This document shows, piece after piece, positions 47,601 to 61,611 of a stretch of 64,000 bases of DNA (its first letter is position 1; each line of letters begins with the position of its first letter). The translations under genes and the position numbers were made by a program. Location: positions 124,001 through 188,000 of the forward strand of contig VYZB01000389.1 in NCBI GenBank assembly GCA_013397455.1, given 5' to 3'. The notes below the pieces were generated by a model. The model ran no database searches. It was not told where the DNA came from and was given only the letters and a program-made list of their open reading frames with translations. Source of the stretch: Crotophaga sulcirostris (Eukaryota; Chordata; Aves; Cuculiformes; Crotophagidae).

Positions 47601-50541
47601 CTGGAAAAAACCAACATAAAGGGAAGGCAGGGAAAAAAAAAAAGAAAAAAGAATGACTAAGAAATGAAGGTAGTTTCATTCAATCATGTCATCAATGCAC
47701 TCAGTGGATTCACCCAGCACTGCTACTCCTGTATGTACCTTTAATTGGGTTTGCCAGAAGAAGTTTTAACAAACATACTCTTTTCTGAGGTCCAGTTCCA
47801 GTGTGGAAAAAAACATGATTTGAAAAGTAATTTAGCACCCTCTGAGAGTTATTTGCAAAAGTCCATTAGGGTGGGAACTTTATTATACCTATGCGGTCAT
47901 ACAAATAAAACCACACATTTCCTGTCATGCAACATCAGCCAGAAAATTTTCCAGGTCTGAACGTTATTGTTTCAAGGTTGCAGTCAACACTGGCAGAATG
48001 GAAAACAGTTAGAGGTTGTCAATGTCTTAACACTTTAATTGACTGTTTATACAAAAGGAAAATAATATACTAAAGAGTATGACACATTTCCACAATTGAT
48101 TTAGTAAGCAAGAAATGTTAATAAGACATATTCCATAAGACACATAAGCTCTTTAATTCTTTGTGACATAATAATACATCAATATATCACACTTCACATG
48201 ATACAATGGCCAAGTTGTAATTACTTAAAATGATTTTGCTTTGTGAATTGCAGTCATCGATCGAGTAAATTCTTCATATTTAAGGTTAGCTTTTTTGCCT
48301 TTTTCCATGAAGGTGAGAGTGCCAATCAAGTTTCCAAACCACGTCAGAGCAAATGCTAGAATAATGACCTCACTATGTGATACCTCTTGCATCAGAATGT
48401 GGACGAACTAAACATGCTCCCAATTAAAGGTGGGGCAGCCCGACAACCTGAAAGACAACCAGTACGTAGGATGCTGATTGAAGCATGTACTGGCCAGAGC
48501 TTCAAATTCCTCCTGTGGAGAAAGCTCAATAGGCAGTGCACGATTGCTGAATTGGGAAACAACAACAGAGTAGACCAGTCCCTCTCTCCACCTAATAGAC
48601 AGTGGAGGATTTGGATCGCAGCTTGTCTGTGGAAAGGTCAGAGAACCACTGAGACACCGAGATTGTAAGACAGCCTATTTTTGTCTGTCTGAGGATGCTT
48701 TGCTTGTTATCCTTTGTGAAGAGATGGCTGTTTTTATCTGAGTGGAATTCTCCTGGACTAAGTATTTTAATTGTCAGGAGAGAATAAATACTAGGCTAAA
48801 ATGTAATGGTTTTATATCCTTTATATGTCACAGAAACCTCTGTTATTGCATTTACTGATATTGTTGCTGGTTTTGCTCATTTTTCCACTGTGCTAATTAA
48901 AAGATCTATGAATATAGAGATCACAGATGCTAACACAACGCTCAGCACTGAGGAATAACATATGGTGGAGTGTGTGGCCATCACAAGCCACCTGCTCGCC
49001 TGGGGCCAGGTCAGGAACCAGGCTGGGGGCCAAGTCTCTCCCTTTACTCAAGCATCAGTATTTCCTGAATAATCTCATTTCCAGAAGTACATTCATTGCT
49101 GGCTTGATAATTGATGTTTTAATAAAGCGAGGACATTGCGGTTATCGTGTCTCGTCCTGCATGGTCACAAGGTGCACCACACAATTATGAAGGCTCACAG
49201 AGTAATCCAATTCATCCTTGTGCCCAGGCCATTCTACTAGACAGCATAATAACTGGTATTAAGAGTAATGCAGTTGGGTTCAAGATCTCTTTTGAACCAG
49301 GTGGTAGAGTCCTTCCAAATGATGATAAATGCGGTCAGACAGCAGAAAGGTGCTGATTTCTGTGCACGTGTGAGACTGCTCGGATTCCACCTGCTGCATT
49401 GGGGCTGGTTTACACACTGGTGTTAGCTCCTGCTTTGACTGTGAGTTCACTGGGACATCAAATAAAAATCTTTAGTTAGCAGAAAAATCTCTACAAGATT
49501 ACCTTTAGGAAACCCGGAGAAAAACTGTATTTGCAATGCATTGCAAACCTTTAATGCAGAACATCTGATTGCTCTATCAAAGTAAATGGATTATTTTTAA
49601 TGGGAATCAGACACCCTCAACCTTAATGGTCTCTTTCACAGATCACTCTACTGTAAAAATAATCTTTGATTAACCGTAACTAGATTATTAGTGATAAAAA
49701 CTTTGGGCTGAAACTACCAACTTCTGCCATAATGACTCTGCGTAACACCTGCCATGTCTTAATAGCTTGTTTTTCTTTGCCACACTGCCTTTGCCCAGTG
49801 AATAATTTGAATTCTTCCCACTGTGCAGGTATGTTGTCTAGCTCTCTATTCTGCAAAGCTCATGGAAGATATGGCTACTGCTTTTCCTTCCTGGGTTTAG
49901 AGTGGTCACAGATGTATTAATGGTTTAATCTGAGGTGAAATATTAAAGGTAACATGTACCTGTCTCGCAGCAGAAAACCCAGCTGCTGCTCACTGCACAT
50001 TTATGCAGGGGAGGGGAAAAAAGGTGAAATAGGCCAATTAAAATCAAACACACACACATAAACCCCTAAGCACTCCTAATTTGAAGAAGAATTCCATAGA
50101 TTTAGAAAAAATCTGCACTGTTCTTGTCAGGATAAAACTTCAAGGCGTCTTAAACTCGTGTAAGATGGGGCTGCTGCAGTCCTGCCCCATCCCTTGCCCC
50201 AGCAGCAAGGCCAGTGTTTATGTGCTCCTACACTGAGCAGGTTCAGAGCAGTTTGCCGGCTGAAAACTAATCACCTAAATCAGCTTAAAATGGATTGTAA
50301 CTGTACTCAGGTACACTGTTAGCATGAAAAGTCACTGATAGTTTCTTTTCTCTTAAAGCAAGCTGCCCTCTGGCAGGTTTCTGTGACCAAACCATCAGTT
50401 GTGCTTCGTTCGGAGCCAATAAACATATCACAGAGAAACACCTCAATTCTCATCTGATATGAATGTGTCTATTAAAAAAGTTTTTCCAGACAAAACCTCA
50501 GTTATGATTAGAATATTAAATCAGTTAATATTCAGTTTAAT

Positions 50542-50882
50542 TTCACAGTATCACAGTATTACAAGGTTGGAAAGGACCTCCAAGATCATCGAGTCCAACC
50601 TATAACCCAACACCAACACCAACCCATCATCTAAACCATGGCACTGGGTGCCTCATCCAATCTCCTCTTAAACACCTCCAGGGTTGGCGACTCCACCACC
50701 TCCCCGGGCAGTACATTCCAATGGCTAATTACCCTTTGAGTGAAGAATCTTTTCCTAATATCAAGCCTAAACTTTCCTTGACAAAGCCTGAGTCCATGTC
50801 CTCTAGTTCTGTCACTGGTCACCTGAGAGAAGAGACCAACCCCTGCCTGACTATAACCTCCTTTTAGGTAGTTGTAGAGAGC
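50542..50882 (-). mobile_element. CR1 LINE fragment (young subfamily) in TENM1 intron
   Basis: About 340 bp, same structure as the other young copies, with a 63-codon open ORF2 end ([20 protein letters not shown]). Sense to TENM1. Confidence 0.94.
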
Positions 50883-51497
50883 AAATTTGAAGCAATACTC
50901 ATAAGTCCCTGTAAAAACTCTTCTCCCAAATATGCATATTTTTTCTTACAACTCAGAACCGGGCCAATTGCAAGTGGTTTTGCTTATGAGGTCTTTTTCT
51001 GAGCAGTGTACAGAAATGGCATTGTTGATTATCCATTATAAACAACCACACAAGGTTTGTTCAGTAGCAGTCACACGCTTCACAGACTGAAATTTTCAGG
51101 TGACAATTCTGGTCTGGTTCACTGGAGACTAAGTATATGCAATGGAAATCACTACTGAAACAAGTGAGCCTTTGAGCAATGAGACCTTTTGCATATAAGT
51201 ATTAACATGTCAACTCTTCTGGGAATTCAGCATTTAACTGTCAACATAAAGGCTCCAGCTATATCTAATAATTGATGTCTGGCTTGAGAAGTGCAAAAAT
51301 AACACCTACTGGTCTGGCTTTCTAGTACATTTTTTCACGTCAAGTGTTCTGGAAAACACAAAGTGCACTAAGGTGACTTCAGTTTAAATGAATTTTCACT
51401 GGGAGAGCTACATTTAGGTGGCTAAATAGCTCTTAGATCCAAATGGTATTTTTTGTCTTTGTTTCTTTCTTGCAAAATATGCATCTTCTTCTGTAGC

Positions 51498-51518
51498 TAT
51501 CTACCTACCTACCTATCT
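51498..51518. repeat. Short (CTAC)n run
   Basis: About five tetranucleotide units in TENM1 intron sequence. Confidence 0.8.
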
Positions 51519-52332
51519 GGTTTTGAGATATTTAAATGTTTTTCCCATATCAAAGCTTTACAACTAAATAAATAATATGAGTTTTTTGCAAAGTAGTACT
51601 GACAGGAGAGCCTGCAGTCATATACTTCTTAAAAACACACACTTGCACATGTACACACATGTAAGTGTTAGTTTGTGAAGAATTCTGTTTCACTTTTGGT
51701 TTTGACCATATGGCTAAAACTTTCTGCACATTTTGCATGACATTTTATGGTTGTGGTATTTTTGGTACCATTTTAAACAAATCAGATCAAACAAATTCTA
51801 CCATTCATATCAAAATAAGAAAATTAAACAGGGAAAATTTATCCTTGTCTGCAGATGCTGGTATCAAGAGCTTAACTGTTTGGTTGCAGGGATAAATTTC
51901 ACTGGGATAAGTTTCATTTATCATGGATTAAAAGAAGCTGCATAAATCCCTAAAAAGGCTTCATCATTGCTTTGATTTCTTGCCATGCATTGCTTGTATG
52001 TTTTGATTCAATTTAACGTAGTAGCATGAAATTAATGCCAATTTTTTTTCTGATAGTCCTGACTGATGGATTACTTCCTATCTGTACTGCTCAGCTTCAA
52101 GCACTTCTGTTTATGCTACCTTTGCCTTTATTCAGCTCTACGATATGCATTTGCAGACCTGATCATAGCCTCTTCCATATTTCCCTTTTGCTGCTAACTT
52201 CGCTTTTTCATCTCTCCTTATTTGTATCCACTTCAGCTGTTGTCTCCAGGTCAAACCCTTTTACTCACCACAATGTCCTTCTGCACAGTGTTTTTCTCTC
52301 TTCCCACCGGAACCCCTCTTTTTCCTTCCTTC

Positions 52333-52526
52333 ACACAGTATCAGAGTATTACAAGGTTGGAAAGGACCTCTGAGATCATCGAGTCCAACCTATAACCCAA
52401 CACTAACACCAACCCATCATCTAAACCATGGCACTGAGTGCCTCAGCCAATCTCCTCTTAAACACCTCCAGAGTTGGCGACTCCACTACCTCCCTGGGCA
52501 GTGTATTCCAATGGCCAATCACCCTT
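52333..52526 (-). mobile_element. CR1 LINE fragment (young subfamily) in TENM1 intron
   Basis: About 194 bp of tail, 3' UTR and the last part of ORF2, truncated at CAATGGCCAATCACCCTTC. CCTTCCTTC-like pyrimidine strings flank both ends, probably by chance since CR1 rarely makes target-site duplications. Confidence 0.92.
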
Positions 52527-54672
52527 CCTTCTGCAAGAGAAATGGCTACAAGGAAGGACTCGCACAGCCAGTCCACCAGGAGCCAGTGTGTAGTTTACAA
52601 GGCTGAAGGAGACTAGTTCTGCTTCCCTGAACTTTCTACAGGATGTCTCACTACATATATTTCTCTCTATTTTCTCATGGTTGACAACCACAGATATTTT
52701 TTCATCATTTTCTGTCAGATTGCTCTCACTTCTGGGCTCTTCCTTTTGTTGACACTGAAACTGTCAGCACCTCTCAGCAGCTTAGCTTCTTTCTTAATGG
52801 CATGCAGAGACACAATTCAGCTCCTGCGGTCTGGCACTGGGGAGCCCTTCCCTGCTGTGGGAGCACTACCTCCTCCCATGCTGGAGGAGCCTTTGTTTCT
52901 CATGCTCCTTATACTTCTTATTATACAATTTAGATTCCTACAGTTCAGCAGAAGCAGTCCCTGCTCTAAACTTTACAAATGTTGCTCTCTCTCTGCATTC
53001 ATTGTTCCCCAGTGAAAAACCCAAATAAATGCATTTTACAACCTAATCGCTGCTGTTTTCTGCCCTGGGCTGAGAAAACAGCTGTGGCACATTTACAGAT
53101 GCAGCTCAGAGGTCTGAGGCCACCAGTTCTGAAGCATCACAGCTTGGGCAGTCTCCTTGCCAAACTGCCTCTGCAGTCAATTATTTGCAGTGGATGAGGG
53201 ACCCAGTGCAGGAATGCAAAGGCAAGGCATCACTCCAATGGTTTTCACTGCTTGTCTTCGCTTCCCTTGCTGCAAGATCCACTATGCTCTCACTTTCCAG
53301 CTCTTTTCTTGTTTAATAATTTCTTTTTTAGGATTTTTCTGCTTCATAACTTCAAAGACTGTATGAGGATTCTTGGGTCTACTAAATCAGTAGGAAAAGT
53401 TGATTTCTGTGGGGACAGTTTTACACCATCTTTATTTAATAATAGAGGGAATATTATCCAGAATCACATAAGCCCTTTTACTATGAAAATCAATGAGACT
53501 TAGACTCCTAAGACATTTAAGTCTGTTTAAACATGGCACCCATGGTTTATACAAGCTATGAAAGAAATACTTTGTTAAATGCCCAGAAGGAAATTACAAA
53601 GTATTTTGAGCAGGCTGGTACCTCTGAGACGAGGAATATTAGACTTTTCAATTAAAATATCTCAAAATAGACCATGAATTTGAATCTAACCCAAACGCGT
53701 CTCCAGTTCTGGAGTGGGAATAGGTGCCCTCCAAACATACCATTACTATTAATTTGCACAGTCAAAAGGAGGGAGTGGGACCAGGTGGAAATCTAGCTGA
53801 CAACAGGATTGTTTCCGTTTTGACGCACTTTCTAACATGCACTTCCAAGTCCCGCACTTGTCGGATGAGGCAGCACAAAAGTAATGTTGCCTAACTCTTA
53901 AGAAATCTCTCACTAGTTTTGCCCTCATCTTTCCATTTTGGGCTCAGAAGTTCTAGATACAGAAAGCCAGTGTGCTGTCAATGCAGAAGAGGTGGGAGGA
54001 AGATCTTGAAAAGCTTTAATTGAGACAGTAATTCAAAGCTGTTTGAGAACAGTGGAGGTTGGAGCTAGTATCCTACAGTGTCTTTTGCTTCCAGTAACTA
54101 CTGAGGTTCATAAAAGAATCTGGTCTGAAAACTGAGAGGAAGAGAGGACACATAGAAATGAAATTTCCAAAACTGAAAAAAAGCAAAAAAGTGAAAGCTC
54201 TGCCTTTGAGCAATGCCAGCTGCTGTGAGTGTCACCCAAATACTCTGACTCTGCCCTGAAGCCAGAGTCAAACTCAAAATTAAAATTTAAATTTAATTCT
54301 TGAAATTAAAACTTCCTACAGATTTGTGCCCAGGAAATTCTCTCCAACAATAGTACTGCTCCTCCGGGCAGCGTTCCCCTGACCCTAGGGCTAGGCAGGA
54401 AGTGGAGGACAGGCGCCACTGCCAGGAGGTTGTCAGTCGGGCTGCGGGAGCCACAGCTGCCTCCTCAGCCAGATCAGGGCTGCAAAACACATTCCCGTAA
54501 GGACCAGAACAATCGTTAACTCCGCAGCTTCCACAAGAAAATGCAAATTCACTTCTGTGATTTAAGCTTTCCCTTTAGAGTTACACCATTAGATTCACAA
54601 ACATAACCTCTGCAAGTAAAAGAAAGAAGGATGGGAAAAATAGCTATTATGCCATTACTGTCTATGGCAGGG

Positions 54673-55330
54673 CATAGAATCACCTGCTCAGAAAAGACCT
54701 TTGCGATCATCGAATCCAACTGTACCTGTCCTCTGCTAAACCAGATCCCTGAGAGACTCATCTACCAGTCTTTTAAACACCTCCAAGGATGAAGACTCAA
54801 CCACCTCCCTGGGTAGCCTCTGCCAGTGCCTGACCATGTCTTCAATAAAGAAATTTTTCCAAATGTCTAGCCTGAACCTCGCCTGGTGCAACTTGTGGTC
54901 ATTTCCTCTCGTCCCATCATCTGTCACTTGAGAGAAGAGATCAACACTCACCTCACTACAACCTCCTTTCAGGCACTTGTAGGCAGTGATAAGGTCTCCC
55001 CTCAGCCTCCTCTTCTCTAGGCTAAACAACCTCAGTTCCCTCAGCAACTCCTAATGAGACTTGTTCTGCAGCCCCTTCACCAGATTTGCTGCCCTTCTCT
55101 GGACGCGCTCCAGCACCGAAATGTCCTTCTTGTAGTGAGGGGCTCAAAACTGAAGAGAGGACTCGAGATGTGACTTCGCCAATGCTGAGCAGAGGGGCAC
55201 AATCACTTCCCTGCTCCTGCTGCCCACACTGTTTCTGATAGAAGCCAAGAGGTCACTGGCCTTCTTAGCCACTTGGGCCACTTCTGCATCTTCTATGGCA
55301 AGTTCTGACAACGATACACAACTCAATAGT
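54673..55330 (-). mobile_element. Older CR1 LINE fragment, about 650 bp
   Basis: The longest CR1 here. On the - strand it shows reverse-transcriptase C-terminal sequence ([20 protein letters not shown]) followed in the same frame by [20 protein letters not shown] and [20 protein letters not shown]. At least two in-frame stops interrupt it near 55144 and 55055, so it is dead. Its tail is of the ATAGAATCA type, distinct from the young subfamily. Confidence 0.93.
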
Positions 55331-56448
55331 AATAGCTTTTTTTAATCCACTGGAAGCCTGAACTAATTCTTTACTAAACTGTAGCAGAAAGGTAAAGCAA
55401 ACCAACTGTATAAGATTTTTTATCTTTGAATTATACATAGTTTTTTCACATGTAAAAATTTGTTTATCCCTTCAAATCAAATCCAAAAAGACTGAAGCAA
55501 ATAGCATAAATTATAAATCCCTCTTGATGGGAGCATACAAAAATAATTTCAAAATGACTAGGCTACTTATACCAAGTTTCAAACATCTGACCTCTCTGAT
55601 TCTCCAAATTTTTGCCATCCTTTTCATGAGCATTTATTTTACTTCATGGCAGTAATAGCAAGGAACATGTTGGTTTTGTTGTTCCTATTGATATGGACAC
55701 AGAATATAACTCTGAACTGGCAAGAAAAATAGAAGAACAAAGAAATACATATGGATGGAAGACCTAAAGGGTTTTTCATCATATCATGACTTTTCTCAGT
55801 TCCCACCAGAGAGCTACATGCTGTTCAGTTTCCCATTTTGCTTTGAGCAGTTGATTGAATGGCTACTGAGTGATGTTCAGACATTTATAGTTTTCCTGCA
55901 ATGTGACCTACATTGCTAAACTTCACAAATTTATTCTCCAAGGCAGTGTATAATTTTGCATGCCATATCCCTCCCAAAGGAATCTATCAGCAGGAGATGA
56001 GGCCCAGTTTGCAAAAGCTGAATGTCCTTCAGACATTTTTAGCTAATTTGTTTGTAAATGTGAGTGTTATTGTCAGAATAACATACTGCATAAAACGGCC
56101 CTCTCTATCATTCTGTTTGCATCTCTCTCTGTGGCCTAAACTTCATAAAGCACAGCTATAAACCTAACCGCTGCATGGCACGCTACAAATGGATACAACC
56201 AATTTCTGGCTTGACATTTGCATTTTTTTTCCTTCCACTGACACAGTGTCTTTTCATTTGTTTTCCCCTTGGCAGAAAGAAGGGTAGAAAAGATGCTGAA
56301 GCAAACACGGCATCTTGAAGAGAGGAAATCAGGCATTCTTAGCTGTTATTGCCCAGGCTGCAGCTCCTGCCACGCTGCACTCTGTGGTTGTCACTGCTTA
56401 CTTTTGTTTGACTTCTGCAGCTTGTAAGCAAAACTCAGGGCACTGAGT

Positions 56449-56500
56449 TAGTCCTAATAATAGTACAGGAGATATAGTCCTAATAATAATACAGGAGATA
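56449..56500. repeat. 26-bp tandem duplication
   Basis: Two adjacent copies beginning TAGTCCTAATAATA and ending ACAGGAGATA with one difference, followed by further partial ATATCACTAAT repeats to about 56545. Confidence 0.93.
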
Positions 56501-59500
56501 GCACTAATACCTGATATCACTAATCAATATCGATATCACTAATACAATTCTCGGTACTAAAGCCTTTTCGGTCTTTGTTGATAACCAGGTTTGAGACCCA
56601 AGAAGTATCCAGGTAGCAAGGGAACAATACCCTCTAGAATCCCCTCGTGTTGACACGCTTCAAAGTTCTGCCCTTTGTAAGCTGTTACTATTACAGTGCT
56701 ATTTTGACAGGATCTGCAGATTTTCAGGTTCCCCTTAGCACCTGGAGCAATTTTCAGGCTAGAAGTATTACTGTGCTGGCTTTTTTGACCCTCCTTCCGC
56801 TGTTTATTGCAGTGTAATGCTTTCAGTCATACAACCATATCCACATTTTCTTCTACAGCTTTCAAAGGCAGCAGTTTGCAGCTATGTAAAATTTCAATGA
56901 TCTGACAACAGAATTAAATGCCTATATTGCTTTTTTCACTTGCATTGGTTTTATGCCTTTATTTCTGTGGCTTTCTCCCAATCTGTATTGTTGTGAAGAC
57001 AGAGGAGAAGTTGAAAGACAAGTCTTCACTCCTCTAAGGTGTAGGACAATCTGATTCTCACTTAGTCAACACAATTTCTCTCTTGCAGTGTGTGACATCT
57101 CTGCAGGAAGGACACTGCCACCTCTGGTGACTGCTGGCCCCAAACCTGCTCATACTCAAACTCCAGACTTGTAGAGTCCGTTTTGATCTTGCTACAGAAC
57201 ACTTCTAAATGCCCAAACCAGAACACCCTGGGCAATATGAAAGGCTTGGAATAGAGGCAGTAAAGACAGCCCCATGTAAAGCTTCATTATTATTGTTATT
57301 CACTTTATAACACAAAACCTATTACATCTGTGTGTCCCCCATAGACGGGTGAAGGGTTGGTTGGTGAAAGGAGGAGAGTAACATACAGCCAGTACCAGCC
57401 CTGACAATTTAAAAAAAGCCAGCTAATGTAGGAATTGCCTCCTTACAGCTTACAAAGGCCTCCATGAAAGCAAATATTTCATAAATCACAGGCAGGCTCT
57501 GTTATTAGTGGATTTGGATGAACAACTGGATTAAAAGGAGGGGCATTGCCTGCTCTGCTTGCCTCTGTATACTCAAGATTAGAATCAAACAACTACATTC
57601 CCTTCTAAGCAGACCTTCTTGGGGCTTTGACCCCATGATATCAGGAACCAGCTTGCACTGTTCTATTACTTACAATAGCACTGCAGTGTACGTATAAACC
57701 ACATAAACATGCATGCATATAGAAATAGTTATACATGCATATAAAGGTATGTATTATGAGTATCTATATACTTCATGCATACATTTTCTCCACTATGTCT
57801 CCTCAACAGATGAAAAAAAGTCAGATATAGTCAGTGATATATCTCAACCCATTGCAGACTCCCACCATCTGGCAAAGTTAAGCTAAACATTTTCAGCAGT
57901 GTAATTCAGCACAGCAGACACAAGGCCTCTGCCACAAATAACTCATCAGCTAGACTCCATCATAAAGAAACCATATTTAAGAGAGATAATCAAAGGTTAC
58001 TTGTGCATAAAGAACAAAAAGCGAAGCAAACAGGTAAGTCGGTTGCTTGGGAAAGACTGGGAGGAGAACCTCAAAATGAACCAGGCTTCTCAGCTGGGAA
58101 CCCCTTTTCGCAAAGAACTAAAAGAGGATCAGGTGTTTGGGAAGTGTGGTAGGGCCTTGGCCAGGTGGGGGACAATGGGTGAGCTGGAAGAAGCCCAGAG
58201 TGGCAGGGCAGTGTGGTGGTGTTGATATCACTGGGTGGATACGTATGGGGGCAGCGTTTGGTGAGCGTGGAGGTTTCGGTTAGTCATGAAGATGAACCTA
58301 AAAGAACCTAGAGTCATGGCTGAGCTACTACCTTCTTGCCAGCCATCCAATTCTTATGGACATTTCTTACTTCTTGCAATTTCTTTTTAGAAACAAGTAC
58401 TTTAAAAAAAATTAAATTTTGCTCTGTATGGCAAAAAGAGAAAAGTCATGAGCAGAGGTCTGCCAGTTCTCCTTCACTCCACCATCAAGTGTCCAGCACT
58501 CTCTGCCTCAACAATCAAAGAAAAGGATGCAATCACTGGAAGAGCTGATTAAAATGTGCATAGCCTTTTACTCAGTAGTAATCCATTATTTATGGCAGAT
58601 AATTTAAATAAATGGCTATTTTGCAGGTGTCCAATATAAAAAGTTCACTTCGGCTTTAAGGAAGAAATTGCCGCATGACTTCATAGCATGCTATCTTGTT
58701 TCTATGACTAATATTTCAAACTCAGAGATAGAATAATTTGGTTAGAATATAAATTAGTTGTGATGAAACTATCCTGCTTTCTGTTTGATATTCTAAAAAT
58801 CACATTATATACCTACAAGTTTGATTCGTGAGCTCTCACAGACTTTTTTCCACCTGAGGTCCTAATCCTATGAGCCTCTTTTCTCTCAGTTCCTGTTAAA
58901 GAGAGGCTACTTAACCTCTCCGCTACCCCTGGGAAAAGATTATTTTATCTTCTGCCTGAAGATCCTTTTTTAAAAAGGTTTTAAGCTTGGTTTTGCTTCA
59001 AAGTACGGATACTAGTGACTGTTGTTCCTGCATATGCTATTATGGCCAGCTTATGACTTCCCAAGATTAAGAATTAATGGGGGGTGGGGGACTCATTTCT
59101 GAAAAGGTTTGAAAATGCTGCAGTAAAGGCTCTGTCCATTACCTGTGCTGGTCTCTTTTTCAGAAACACGTATATCCTCTTAGGGTACAGCTGCACCTCG
59201 CTACATACTCACCACTCACTACCCTTTCAATTAAGCCTGGAAAAACACCCAGTGAGAAGCTCCAGTTCCACTGAAGTCAGAGGAAAACCAGTTGCTGATT
59301 TTGCTGGGCCATGACTTCCACTCTAGTTATCTTCTCTGGCACTCCAGCAAAGTCAGGGAAAAAAGAACGTGAAATTAAGCAGCAGAGTAAAAGGAACCAG
59401 AGCACATGACAACTTTATACTGGAAAAAAAACCAACAGCTTTCCTGGTCTCCTTCATACAGCAAAAATTAGAAAAAAGACGTTTTCTAAAAACAAAAAAG

Positions 59501-61611
59501 AGAAGACCACAAATAAAAAATAGAAATTGTCATTTCTGCTTTGTGTGCTTTTTGTTCAGCGATTTCACAAATACACATAAAACACGTTTCTGCAAAGCAC
59601 TGAAAAATACAGTTCAGAGATTTAGAATATTTATGAAACATGAATTACACACAACCAGAACACTGTATTGAAAGCCTCACACTGTTAGAGGACTAAAAGT
59701 AAATCAAAAGCAGGGGTAGTTTTGCAATACTTTGCTGCAGTGAAAACAAAGTTGTTGCTTTTTGATGGCATGCAGCTCTCTAATGCAATTAGAATTTTTA
59801 TGTATCTAGTGTTAAAAAAGCCAACCAGAAAGTGTTCTGTCTTTTCTGCTTTTACAAGAATGCACTATATTCTATTGGCTACGTAGCAAAGCACCCTTTC
59901 TGACCTGCAATGTTAATTCATTAATTGGCTCCATGTAATTCTGCAATTGTTTTGTGATATCCTGCTCTCAACCTAGCTTAAAAGCACTTTAGCCTAGAAT
60001 CAATTTGGTTTTCACCCTGGCATCTTGCTTCCCCCTGTCTCTCACCCCTTCACCAGATATTTTTGTCTTTCACATTTTCCTTGCCTTCCTCCAAACGTAC
60101 CCAGAGAAAGTTCTGTTCAGGCTGTGCTTGCTCCAATGAGCAGACCCTCATCACTGCTTTCAAGTGAGGTCACCGTGTCCTGGGCACTTTTTGTTCTGCT
60201 CAAAAGGTTTCCATAATGCCACTGAAGCATATTGTGCCTGTGCAGATGCTGGTGGGGAGCGCCCGCAGCACTTGTGACAGCAGGAGCAATGTCAGCGTTT
60301 GCATTTTTGAGATATATTTTCAAGCAATTCTGCTCATCTTTACTTGTGCTTTCCACCATCCTGTCTCTCACTTCACTATTTCAAGTAGGTCATCAACAGC
60401 ATTACTGACTGCTCTCTCCCCTCTCCTCCATCACTCAAATTAGGCTGTCCAGGACATGACATTTTTGCCACGTGCGGGTCACCTTTAAACTCTGGTCTAG
60501 AAATCAGCCTTTTAATTTGACCTACGCAAGCAAATTGCCTATGTAAGTAACACTGTCACATTTTTACAAGGAAGCAAAACATTTTGCAGTGTCACTGAAG
60601 TTTATGTGAAGCAACACAATATAGATGGTTCCCTCATGTGGAGAACTGCTGAACAAAGGCTGATGAAGTGCAAATGTCAAGAAAAAGACTTCAAACCAGA
60701 CCTTTCATTTTGGAGCACAGCAGTGACAGTTATTAACACCATCAATCAGGCTGAAGCTATTGCTTTGGCATAGACTCATGCCTAGTGGGACTGAGATCAG
60801 CATGAGAACAAGGCCATGGTTGCAGGCTAAGATAAAGCTCTTGGGATTCATTTTCTGTTGCCTTGCAAATATTTGGTCTCTATATTCACAGGGACTGTGT
60901 TGGAGATTGGTTTAAACAGTTCCCAAGTACTAACTGCCACCACTCGCACAGATAAATGACTTGAGGTTCAGAGTGGTTGAAATTCAGCCCACACATTCCT
61001 CATGGGAGGAAAGATACAGTATGAAATCACAAGATGGTAGAAATATCTGCTAATTCTCTCTTCAGCTTTCACCATGGCCATGGAGGCAGAAGAGAAGCGA
61101 AGGTTATCGCTCAAGCTGAACTGAAGTGTTTTTACTTTCACACAAAACCTCCCACAACGTCAATATGACTTCTCTGAACACTGGATCTAATGAAGTCTGG
61201 TTTCATAAGGACTTCCGTCTCATGGCTGACTGACTTGGGAGTTTAATAAGAAGCAAGCACCAAATGAAGCTTTTCCGGTGAATGGAGCATTTATTAGATC
61301 CTGAGTAGAACCTCTGGAGTTTAATAAAAGAAAGCTCATGCTGCAATATTTCTTTTTGAAAGGGCACTTTAGGTCCCTCTCCTCCAACTGGATTAATATT
61401 TTTTATGGAACGTGTAGGAATTTAATTGCTGTGAAGGCTGGTGTTTCTATATAAATTTGTTTGAAATTGGCCCAAGATTTGGATTTACCATGAGGAAAAG
61501 AATACTGACAGACAGCCATACCCACACAATGTGCTCTCATTTGCTACCAATTACAAGGCTAAAAAAATTCTGTTTACCCTAGGGATGCAGCAAACACTAT
61601 GAGAGTTTGCA

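Noticed and set aside
52320..52535. CCTTCCTTC strings flanking a CR1 as target-site duplication
   Set aside because: CR1 elements usually lack target-site duplications, and the strings are low-complexity and imperfect.
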